Assembly: GCA_016187935.1 (NCBI GenBank)
Contig: JACPIU010000010.1
Location: forward strand, 1-64,000
Length of the DNA stretch: 64,000 nucleotides
Direction of reading: 5' to 3'
Source: Bdellovibrio sp.
GTDB taxonomy: Bacteria > Bdellovibrionota > Bacteriovoracia > Bacteriovoracales > Bacteriovoracaceae
The position numbers and the translations under genes were made by a program. Positions 34,763 to 42,765 of the stretch are shown here, one piece after another. The notes beneath the pieces are model-generated. The model was not told the origin of the DNA, did not search any database, and was given only the letters and a program-made list of their open reading frames with translations. The stretch's first letter is position 1; each line of letters opens with the position of its first letter.

Positions 34763-37180
34763 ATGCTACACCCTGCAGTTTTTCGTGATTTGACCGAATT
34801 AGAACAAAAGATCAAGGGTATATCAGATCGGAATGCGATTGGGATTTGCCCTGGCCCAGCTTTGGCCGATAAATACCGAGAATATCTTGAGCGAATTGGA
34901 TGTGAAAGCGTTGATGTCGTTACTATTTTCAAATTTGCCCAAAATTTTTTGACAACTGATTCTAACTTTAATTCTGCACAATTTTTTAATAAATCTTCCC
35001 TATTATTGTCACTTTCCACTTTGTGGAAGACGCATCTGCCTGAGTTAAGTCTGGCCGATTTTCAGCTGGCGCATAAAGTTTTCACAGATTTGAGGGGGCA
35101 TTTCTTGGTGCCAGATTTTTTAGAAACGATTCTGGTCGATTTTCGACCTGAGATTAAGAAATGCATTTTGTATTTTTGGCATTTTTTGCAAAATGCTAAA
35201 ATTTTAGATGAGCACGGAGTTTATGGAGAATTGGCGCATCAGCTTAGAACACCGGCCCATCCTGCCTTTGAATATCTTCCGACGCAAACATATTTATTTT
35301 TTGGTTTTCGGCATTTTACAGGAGTACAAGTAGATTTTTTAAAATCCCTTGCGATTAAGCATGATGTTTATATTTTTATTCCTGAACCTGCCTATGCCAG
35401 CTCCCGTGCCACAGATTGGATAACGTGGTTATTTCCCAATAAGGAGACAGAAGCACCATCGAGGCAGGATATCCACAAGCCGATGATCCGATGCCAGGTT
35501 ATCCGCCCAACTTATAACAGACATTCTGAACTGCTCATTAAACAACTAGATTGTGCAACCCCGACAAATATCATCCTGGCCAAAAAAGAATTGAATTCAA
35601 CTGATCTCTCCACGATCTATCAAAATAATTATTTTAAATTGGAATCACAAATCTTCACTGGAATTTTAGAGTCCGTTAAGAAAAATATTTTGGCCCAGAT
35701 CGAAACTTGTGCGGATCGTTCTTTTACTGTCGCTGATCTGAAGAATTATATCGATCATGATTGCAAAAAAAAGTTAGCTGAAAAGAATTTTAGAAATCAA
35801 CGCACTATCAAAGTGATGTTATTGCTCAGAGCGAATCTTAAAATTTGGGAAGAATTATCGGCGCAAAATACCGAAGTTGATGGCGACATTTGGAAGTTGA
35901 TTTGTGAATCCACTCAGCTCGATCTGCCGCGGAACTATCTCATCCCAGTCGCTTTTTCGCGCCATTCATCCTCGATCATGTCCATTGAGGGATTAGAATT
36001 GGATCATTCGCTCGGGCGAAGTGTTCTCGTGGTAAGTGAGCAGTACGGAGAAATCATCTCCGACAATAACGCATTCGCAGATAGCATCCTTGGGAACATT
36101 GCCGCATTGTCACCTGTCAGATCGGCAGAATTAGAAAAAAATATTTTAAAGTTTTGGTTAGATGTTTTTCTCGCCAAGGAACAAAATATTCTTTTCTATG
36201 AACAAGGAATCGAAGAACGCAGTTTCTTTTGGAAGATGATGTTGGGGGTCATGGGTCCTCAGCAAGACAGTGTGTCCCTGTTGCATAAGAAAAATGAAAT
36301 TGATGTCTTGGCCCGGTATATCAATCAAAAATATCAACACAAGTCTCTCACATCTTCACGTTTGCAAACTTATTGCGAATGTCCTCGGAAGTTTTATTTT
36401 CAAGAACTTCAGTCTTTTCGATTGGATAAGAGATCAAAAGTTCAATTGGAAAATTTTGAACTGGGAGACATCGAACATCTCGTTATTAAGGATTTTTTCG
36501 AGAACAATATAGAATTTAATTATGCTGCCGTGAACGATCTCGTGAGTATGCGATTGAAAGAGTATTTAAGACAGAGGGCCTTACAAATAAAGAATTTTTC
36601 ATTAGCAACAGCACAAAAAGAAATTCTTGAATACAGCATGAATGGGATTTCTGCTCTTAAAAGTTTAATGAAACAGTACGACTTTACTTCAGTGAAATTT
36701 GAATTTCCTTTTGATGACTCTATTAAGGATGTTCATTTCAAGGGGCGGATAGACTGTATTTTGGAAAATAATCAGGGCTATGCCATTTTAGATTTTAAGC
36801 GTGGAACGGGCAGTATACCTTCAATGAAGGCCTTCGACAGGTTTGAGAAGCTGCAGATTTGGTTTTATTTATCACATTGCCATATTGCTAAAAAAATCCT
36901 TTGTTTCGGATTAATTTGTTTAAGTGGCATCAATGAATCAATGCTAAAGTCGCTTGCGGAAAGTGAGGAAAAGACCGTTCTTATTCCTGAGTGTGATGAC
37001 ATGGGTTTAAAAATGATTACGCATGCGGATTACGAGAAACAGCTTAAAGAGTATCAACTTTATGAAGAAGAAATAGTCAGTGATCTCTATGTTGATGAAT
37101 TATTCAAAGCTTCACCGATGAAAGCGCAAGTCTGTGACTTTTGCGATTTAGCGGCCCTATGCTCAAAAGGACAACTGTAA
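34763..37180 (+). CDS. addB: AddB-like subunit of a helicase-nuclease
   Basis: 805 residues. The C-terminal nuclease has the iron-sulfur staple typical of AddB: Cys540 (in ECPRKFYF) with Cys791-x2-Cys794-x5-Cys800. The PD-(D/E)XK residues are GRID with Asp664 and DFK with Asp677/Lys679. The N-terminal helicase-like part is weak, and no Walker A is visible where Bacillus AddB has one, so it probably has no ATPase. It is shorter than Bacillus AddB. Stop and ATG of the AddA-like gene overlap by one base (TAATG at 37178), supporting a complex that processes double-strand breaks for RecA loading. Confidence 0.85.
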   Translation: MLHPAVFRDLTELEQKIKGISDRNAIGICPGPALADKYREYLERIGCESVDVVTIFKFAQNFLTTDSNFNSAQFFNKSSLLLSLSTLWKTHLPELSLADFQLAHKVFTDLRGHFLVPDFLETILVDFRPEIKKCILYFWHFLQNAKILDEHGVYGELAHQLRTPAHPAFEYLPTQTYLFFGFRHFTGVQVDFLKSLAIKHDVYIFIPEPAYASSRATDWITWLFPNKETEAPSRQDIHKPMIRCQVIRPTYNRHSELLIKQLDCATPTNIILAKKELNSTDLSTIYQNNYFKLESQIFTGILESVKKNILAQIETCADRSFTVADLKNYIDHDCKKKLAEKNFRNQRTIKVMLLLRANLKIWEELSAQNTEVDGDIWKLICESTQLDLPRNYLIPVAFSRHSSSIMSIEGLELDHSLGRSVLVVSEQYGEIISDNNAFADSILGNIAALSPVRSAELEKNILKFWLDVFLAKEQNILFYEQGIEERSFFWKMMLGVMGPQQDSVSLLHKKNEIDVLARYINQKYQHKSLTSSRLQTYCECPRKFYFQELQSFRLDKRSKVQLENFELGDIEHLVIKDFFENNIEFNYAAVNDLVSMRLKEYLRQRALQIKNFSLATAQKEILEYSMNGISALKSLMKQYDFTSVKFEFPFDDSIKDVHFKGRIDCILENNQGYAILDFKRGTGSIPSMKAFDRFEKLQIWFYLSHCHIAKKILCFGLICLSGINESMLKSLAESEEKTVLIPECDDMGLKMITHADYEKQLKEYQLYEEEIVSDLYVDELFKASPMKAQVCDFCDLAALCSKGQL

Positions 37181-40100
37181 TGGCCCGTTTAGAAGTGCGC
37201 ACTCCCAATGATGAGCAAAGATTGGCGATCGAGCATCATGGAGGAATTCTCTTAAGTGCAGGCGCGGGATCAGGCAAAACTTATGTTCTTATTGAGCATG
37301 TGATTTTTCTTTTGGAGGATTTTTTTAAGAAAGAACAAAACTGTAAATTGATTGATTTCGAATTAAAGCGTGAGCTTGGTTCTTTTCTATCGTCGATTGT
37401 GATGATGACTTTTACCAATAAGGCCGCACAAGAAATGCAAATCAGACTCGATAAGCGGTTGCAGGAAAAATTATCGCAGTCGCCCCAGTCACGCCATCAG
37501 TGGCAAATGGTGATTGAGCAATTGCCCCGTTTAAATATGGGAACGATCCATGCATTTTGCATGAAGCTTATCCGTCAAGGTCTCATTGAAGGGGCCGATA
37601 GCCGCGCCAATATCATGTCACAGTTCGCGGCCAATACCTTAGTTCGTGAAGCATGCCATGAATGGTTGAAGCATAAGCACATTGACGAAATGTCGCATCA
37701 GGTTTTTGATACGCTCTTTATTCGTTTTGACAAAATTATTGATTCCTTCTGCAGCATTTTTTCGGACCCCGAATTACGTTTGTCTTGGGAGTCGTCCGAT
37801 GGTACGAATTCTTTTGATAATTTTAATCTCACTATCTCGCAATTGTTTAATCAATATGGTTTGCTTAAAATTCCTGATGCCCAGAAGGCCCTGCAGCCTT
37901 ATCGAGGTACGACTGCTTCCAAATGGTTTTCTACCATTGACGAGTTTTATACAAAATTACAAGGGGTTAAACTTGGTACTATCGAGGGAATTCTGGCTTT
38001 GCAGGAATTGTTTTCTCAATTGGACCGTTTGACCACTCCATCAACCGCCAAGAATGATGAGCAACTTTTAAAGCTTTTTGAGTATTTCAAAGAGTTAAAA
38101 AGTTTTGTTAAGGATTTCGCCGAGGAGATAATTTATTTTCAACAGAACCAAGATGTTTTGGTCAAGCTTTGGTTTCCCGTCATCGAAGAATTGTACATGA
38201 CGATCGCCCGTGCTTGGAATAAGAAAGATGGTTTAACTTTCTCTGATTTAGAATATAACGTCTATTTGGCATTAAACAATCGCGAAGTTCAAAAACAAAT
38301 TTCAAAAACATACAAATATCTAATCGTTGATGAATTTCAAGACACTTCAGAAATACAGTTTAAGATTTTGCAACAGATTATTGATAACGATTTTTCAAGA
38401 ATCTTTTGTGTCGGAGATCCCAAACAAGCAATTTATGGATTTAGAGGTGGTGAGCTTTCCGTTTTTTTAGGATGCCGACATAAGGTGCCTCGAAATCTTT
38501 CTCTCCTTGCCAACTATAGATCACAGGAGAATATCATCAATTTCAATAATGAATTCTTCGACTATCTTTTTCGACTTGGTCCGGATTTTGAAGGTCTTGA
38601 TCAATATGCTGTTCCGGTAGAGTATCAGAACTACCCGCATACAAAGGTTCTGAATTTTAGAGGGAACATTACTCAGATTTCCAATAGCATCTTGATTCAA
38701 GAAGGCGATGATGCGCCTTCGCGCGATGAAATCAATCAAATTGAAGCTTCTCTTATACACCAATATATTAAGGATCAAATAGAACAAAACCAGAACCAGG
38801 AAATTTGTGTCTTGTATAGTAAGTTGGCACCTTCTAAATATCTTATAGACCGACTTATTAGAAGCAATTTGGGTTTTGTCGCACAAATTAAAATCCCCTA
38901 TGCTGACGATCCAACTCTCGGGATTTTGCAATTGCTTCTTCACTTGGTTAATTCAAATGTCGCAAATACAGCTACGACACGTCATTCGGTTCTTACCCTG
39001 CTTGAAAGCTACATCATCCTTTTAGAAATTCCGATTCAAAATCTGCCTCTATCAACCGCTCTCGATCGATTTTTGAACAATTACACTCTTCTTGGACCAA
39101 TGGATTCATTCTATCTTTTCTTATCCGATATCAATCTCAAAGTTGCGGATTTTAGAATTGTCGCTTCTTTATTGGAGGAGATAGTTAAATTTTCTTCTGA
39201 TGATAGCGACTTGATCAGCTTCATATTAAATGAAGAACGCGAGTCAAGTTATTCCACTGAATTTCGCTTTCCTGGTAGAGTTGGCAATATCAAAATAATG
39301 ACTACTCATGCCGCGAAGGGGCTCGAATTTGATCATGTTATTTTGGCAGGGATACATGGCAATGCCAAAGGCAAAATCGATACCCCGACAATTGGTAAAT
39401 GGCCATATAGTTTTCGCTGGAAAATTGGAAACAAAGTAATGCGTACCCCTGCTATGATTCTTGAAGCAAGGGTTGCCCATGAAAAAGATTTCGCAGAATC
39501 CAAACGATTGTTCTATGTTGCCGGCACTAGAGCAAAAGACTGCTTGACTTGGACCAATGTCACGGTGGTTAATCCTAATAAGAAAATATCTGGGAAATAT
39601 GGCAAAAATTGGATTGATGGCTTGCGGAAAATCCAAGATCAGCATGTGGGAAGTGCGACATCTCCTTTTCGTGAAATGAAACCGATATCGATCTTGCCAT
39701 CGGATCAGTCTGAAATTTTAAATCCAAGAGATCGCCGTATTAAACTTACCCGTCCCTTGTTTCATATTGATTCTTCTAATGTATTTTCGGGGATTGTGGG
39801 TGCATCTGACATATCACCCTCGCTCACGCAGGTGGCGATCTCCTCAGAGCTTTCTGTAACTCGTGCTTCGATGCTTGCTGATTGCCCCATGAAATTTTAT
39901 TTGGCGAACATTATAAAATTTACTGAAGAAGATATTGAATATCTAAATAGTTTGACTGCGGAATCGGGAATCATTGCGTCAGATGACAGGGCACAGGACT
40001 GTCATGAATTATCATCGAGTGCAGAACGTGGTAGTCATCTGCACGCTATTCTTTCCCAAGTGATTCAATCCGATTTATCAAATGATGTGCTGACTAAGCA

Positions 40101-40584
40101 TAAAATCAAGCCACGCGACTTGGAATCGATTAATTGGGTTGTAAGCTTACTTGAGCGACATAGACAGAATGGAGACGAATTTTGTTCCGAACAACCGGTG
40201 AAATTTAAATTTGCAGGCCATATGATTACGGGCACGCCTGATTTGGTTATTATTTCAAAACGGCCTGTCCCAGATTTACAAATCTGGGATTTTAAAACCG
40301 GAGCGGGAAAAGTTGAAAAGGAAGAAGGATATTGGGCGCAGTTAAGCATGTATGCGCACTATTATTTTCACAAGAATCCCGAGGCGAAAATAACATTAAA
40401 GCTTGTCTATCTTGATCAACAAATGATCAAAGCTGAAGAAGTCACGTCTGAATCGTGTACTCAGAAACTTGAGCGAATCTGGTCATTAAAGAATGATTAT
40501 CTTGTGTGCAATCATAGGCATTGCTTACATTGCAACTTCGGAAATATCTGCCCTAGGAATGCATTTTCAGCAACATATCTCTAA
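37180..40584 (+). CDS. addA: AddA-like UvrD-family helicase-nuclease subunit
   Basis: 1134 residues from ATG 37180 in the TAATG overlap with addB; the frame is open from 37141. Superfamily 1A motifs: Walker A AGAGSGKT (27-34), FTNKAAQEM, motif II VDEFQD (383-388), GDPKQAIYGFRGGE, TTHAAKGLEFDHVIL and RLFYVAGTRAKD. The C-terminal nuclease shows GTPD with Asp1021, DFKTG with Asp1037/Lys1039, and QLSMYA. Unusually it also has Cys902 (DCPMKF) and Cys1115-x2-Cys1118-x5-Cys1124, the spacing of an AddB-type 4Fe-4S staple. Unwinds and cuts DNA ends with AddB. Confidence 0.9.
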   Translation: MARLEVRTPNDEQRLAIEHHGGILLSAGAGSGKTYVLIEHVIFLLEDFFKKEQNCKLIDFELKRELGSFLSSIVMMTFTNKAAQEMQIRLDKRLQEKLSQSPQSRHQWQMVIEQLPRLNMGTIHAFCMKLIRQGLIEGADSRANIMSQFAANTLVREACHEWLKHKHIDEMSHQVFDTLFIRFDKIIDSFCSIFSDPELRLSWESSDGTNSFDNFNLTISQLFNQYGLLKIPDAQKALQPYRGTTASKWFSTIDEFYTKLQGVKLGTIEGILALQELFSQLDRLTTPSTAKNDEQLLKLFEYFKELKSFVKDFAEEIIYFQQNQDVLVKLWFPVIEELYMTIARAWNKKDGLTFSDLEYNVYLALNNREVQKQISKTYKYLIVDEFQDTSEIQFKILQQIIDNDFSRIFCVGDPKQAIYGFRGGELSVFLGCRHKVPRNLSLLANYRSQENIINFNNEFFDYLFRLGPDFEGLDQYAVPVEYQNYPHTKVLNFRGNITQISNSILIQEGDDAPSRDEINQIEASLIHQYIKDQIEQNQNQEICVLYSKLAPSKYLIDRLIRSNLGFVAQIKIPYADDPTLGILQLLLHLVNSNVANTATTRHSVLTLLESYIILLEIPIQNLPLSTALDRFLNNYTLLGPMDSFYLFLSDINLKVADFRIVASLLEEIVKFSSDDSDLISFILNEERESSYSTEFRFPGRVGNIKIMTTHAAKGLEFDHVILAGIHGNAKGKIDTPTIGKWPYSFRWKIGNKVMRTPAMILEARVAHEKDFAESKRLFYVAGTRAKDCLTWTNVTVVNPNKKISGKYGKNWIDGLRKIQDQHVGSATSPFREMKPISILPSDQSEILNPRDRRIKLTRPLFHIDSSNVFSGIVGASDISPSLTQVAISSELSVTRASMLADCPMKFYLANIIKFTEEDIEYLNSLTAESGIIASDDRAQDCHELSSSAERGSHLHAILSQVIQSDLSNDVLTKHKIKPRDLESINWVVSLLERHRQNGDEFCSEQPVKFKFAGHMITGTPDLVIISKRPVPDLQIWDFKTGAGKVEKEEGYWAQLSMYAHYYFHKNPEAKITLKLVYLDQQMIKAEEVTSESCTQKLERIWSLKNDYLVCNHRHCLHCNFGNICPRNAFSATYL

Positions 40585-40639
40585 TTTTTGATAAAATAAT
40601 CATAATAGTTTCATAGAAGACATTATTGGGTGTGCCACT

Positions 40640-41371
40640 ATGCTTAGATTAAATGTGATTGGATACCTTGCGGTCTTATCAATTCTTACGTTTGATTTAA
40701 TTCCGCCATTGATTGCCTCAGAGTCGGATACGTATGACTTCACTTGGCTTGATCCGGACAAGGAAGTGTATGTTTTGCAGAATAGGAAATTTAGAAAAAA
40801 GGGAAACTTAAGCTTGCATCTGGGAGGAGGCAAGACAACGTCAGGAGCATTTGTAGATTCATTAACTTTTCAAGGTCGTGCTAATTATTTCTTCTTTGAG
40901 GAATGGGGGATTGAATTTTTGTATTCTAAGAATGAAGGGAAAGAAAATTCAACAGCTATGTCTGTCCGTAATCCTGGTGGTCCTGGTTCGAGACCTTTTA
41001 GAAGAATCGTCACTGATTATAAGGCCGTTATGGCACTCTGGTCACCTTTCTATGCCAAGATAAACACATTCAATCAGATCTTATATTTCGACTGGATTTT
41101 CGGATTGGGATTGGTTCAGTTGAATGAACATAATAACCGCGAGGAGTTCCAGTCGGGTGGTGTCGGCACGTTTGCAGAAAAAAATGAGGAGCACAATGGT
41201 GCGATTTGGGAAATTGGTTTGCAGTTTTATATCAATCCAAGCTGGGATCTCCGGGCCGATTTTACAGGCACGCACTACAAGGCGCAGAAGGCCCTCTCGA
41301 CGGCATCAACCGGAGATGAGGCCTATTATTCCAACTACGACCTGAGTTTGTCCTTGGGTTATAGGTTTTAG
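40640..41371 (+). CDS. outer-membrane beta-barrel protein, GltA/GltB-like
   Basis: 243 residues with an N-terminal signal sequence (cleavage near PPLIA). After DFTWLDPDKEVYVLQNR the rest is amphipathic beta-strands alternating with polar turns (GNLSLHLGGGKT, WGIEFLYSKNEG, DWIFGLGLVQL, DLRADFTGTHY), ending LSLSLGYRF with the C-terminal Phe used by the barrel-assembly machinery. This is the pattern of the barrels found beside gliding-type TPR genes in Myxococcus (GltA/GltB) and Bdellovibrio relatives. First gene of the Glt-like set; the next starts two bases after its stop. Confidence 0.8.
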   Translation: MLRLNVIGYLAVLSILTFDLIPPLIASESDTYDFTWLDPDKEVYVLQNRKFRKKGNLSLHLGGGKTTSGAFVDSLTFQGRANYFFFEEWGIEFLYSKNEGKENSTAMSVRNPGGPGSRPFRRIVTDYKAVMALWSPFYAKINTFNQILYFDWIFGLGLVQLNEHNNREEFQSGGVGTFAEKNEEHNGAIWEIGLQFYINPSWDLRADFTGTHYKAQKALSTASTGDEAYYSNYDLSLSLGYRF

Positions 41372-41373
41372 CG

Positions 41374-42765
41374 ATGAAGCAGTTAGTGTATATCATTTTG
41401 CTGAACCTCTTCTTACTGACGGCTTATGCTCAGAATAATGGCAGCATTAGTCTGAAAAGCATTCAAGATCTGGTGGATTCCGGTATTTACTTTGGGACGA
41501 TTCCTTTCATTAAGGAAACTCTTTATAACTCTGGCGGTGGAGTGGACGTTGCTCTCAATGATATTATCGATGACATCGTCTCCCATGTAGGGCTGCGACA
41601 ATTTGAAGCTCTCTCGATTGATGTTCTGGAACGTTCCCGGGCAACGACTTTACGATATGTCTTGGCAAAAAAATATTTTAATAAGGGAGATTACAATAGT
41701 GCATTAAGTGCTTTAGATGGTCTTGAACGACATTCAAAAAATCTTGCGCCCTTTGTTTCCAATATGAAGGCCTCTGCACTGGCTATCATGAAAAAAACGG
41801 ACGAAGCAGTACGGTACTATGATGAGTGTGTTCGCCAGGCCGGGAAGGCCATTAGTAGTGGTGGCCATACGTCTTTGCGCAAGCGACAACTGATAACTTT
41901 AAGAGATACCTGCATCGTTGGTATTGCCAGAATGCAGTTTGCTTCTGCCAAGTTTGAAAAATCCATTCTGAGTTATCTCGATCTGCAAAAAAAGTCACCA
42001 ATTTGGCCGGAAATTCTCTTTGAGGAGGCATGGTCATCATTCTATACGAGAGATTTTAATAGAACTCTTGGGAAATTGGTCACCTATAAGGCCCCGGTAT
42101 TGGATCACATTTTTAACCCCGAGATCGAAGTCCTCTCTGCGCTTACTTATTTGGAAATGTGTTTATTTGAAGATGCTAAAAAATCTGCGGAAAATTTTTA
42201 TACTAAATACCAACGAGGATATTTAGGGCTCTTAAATTTAATTGGAAGTATGAAGTCAGATTATCGTCATTACTATTCCTTAATTAAGCAAAAAGATAAA
42301 GTAAATTTTGATCCCCTAATCATCAAATTATTGAAAGACATTTGGCGAGATCCTGCGACTCAGGAACTTTTTCAACAGATTGAAGAGGGTAAACAGGAAG
42401 TTGCTGCAATCAAGGCGATTTCCAATGGAAAATTGAAAATTCTTGCTGCTCGAAATTTAAAAGATTCTTTGATACTCCAAAGAGATATTATTGGGAGATA
42501 TGTAAAAAAACGCTTGATCTATCATGCCAGACTTTTGGATAAATCCTTTGAAGACATGTCATATATCAAACTTGAAATTCTGAGTAATATGAAAGGCAAG
42601 ATTTTGGGAATTAATGGCGAGCGCGCCAGAGGCGATATCAAATTTTTAGAACGCAATGAAAAGCAATATTTTTGGACATTTAACGGTGAATTTTGGGCCG
42701 ATGAACTCGGCGATTATGTATTTGCTTTAAAGTCAGAGTGTGGGAATGATGTCGAAAAAAATTAA
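41374..42765 (+). CDS. periplasmic TPR protein, GltC-like by position
   Basis: 463 residues with a signal peptide (MKQLVYIILLNLFLLTAYAQ). Residues 85-300 are tetratricopeptide-like helices (KKYFNKGDYNSALSALDGL; SAKFEKSILSYLDLQKKSP; ILFEEAWSSFYTRDFNRTL). The last 130 residues are helical and charged. TPR proteins scaffold complexes. Its place directly after the barrel gene and before a second, larger TPR gene corresponds to the GltC role in Myxococcus; this is inference from context. Its 3' end overlaps the next gene by 17 bases or more. Confidence 0.78.
   Translation: MKQLVYIILLNLFLLTAYAQNNGSISLKSIQDLVDSGIYFGTIPFIKETLYNSGGGVDVALNDIIDDIVSHVGLRQFEALSIDVLERSRATTLRYVLAKKYFNKGDYNSALSALDGLERHSKNLAPFVSNMKASALAIMKKTDEAVRYYDECVRQAGKAISSGGHTSLRKRQLITLRDTCIVGIARMQFASAKFEKSILSYLDLQKKSPIWPEILFEEAWSSFYTRDFNRTLGKLVTYKAPVLDHIFNPEIEVLSALTYLEMCLFEDAKKSAENFYTKYQRGYLGLLNLIGSMKSDYRHYYSLIKQKDKVNFDPLIIKLLKDIWRDPATQELFQQIEEGKQEVAAIKAISNGKLKILAARNLKDSLILQRDIIGRYVKKRLIYHARLLDKSFEDMSYIKLEILSNMKGKILGINGERARGDIKFLERNEKQYFWTFNGEFWADELGDYVFALKSECGNDVEKN

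Noticed and set aside
40585-40639. TTGATA as a promoter of the Glt-like operon
   Set aside because: No acceptable -10 box lies at 16-18 bases; the true promoter could not be found by eye.
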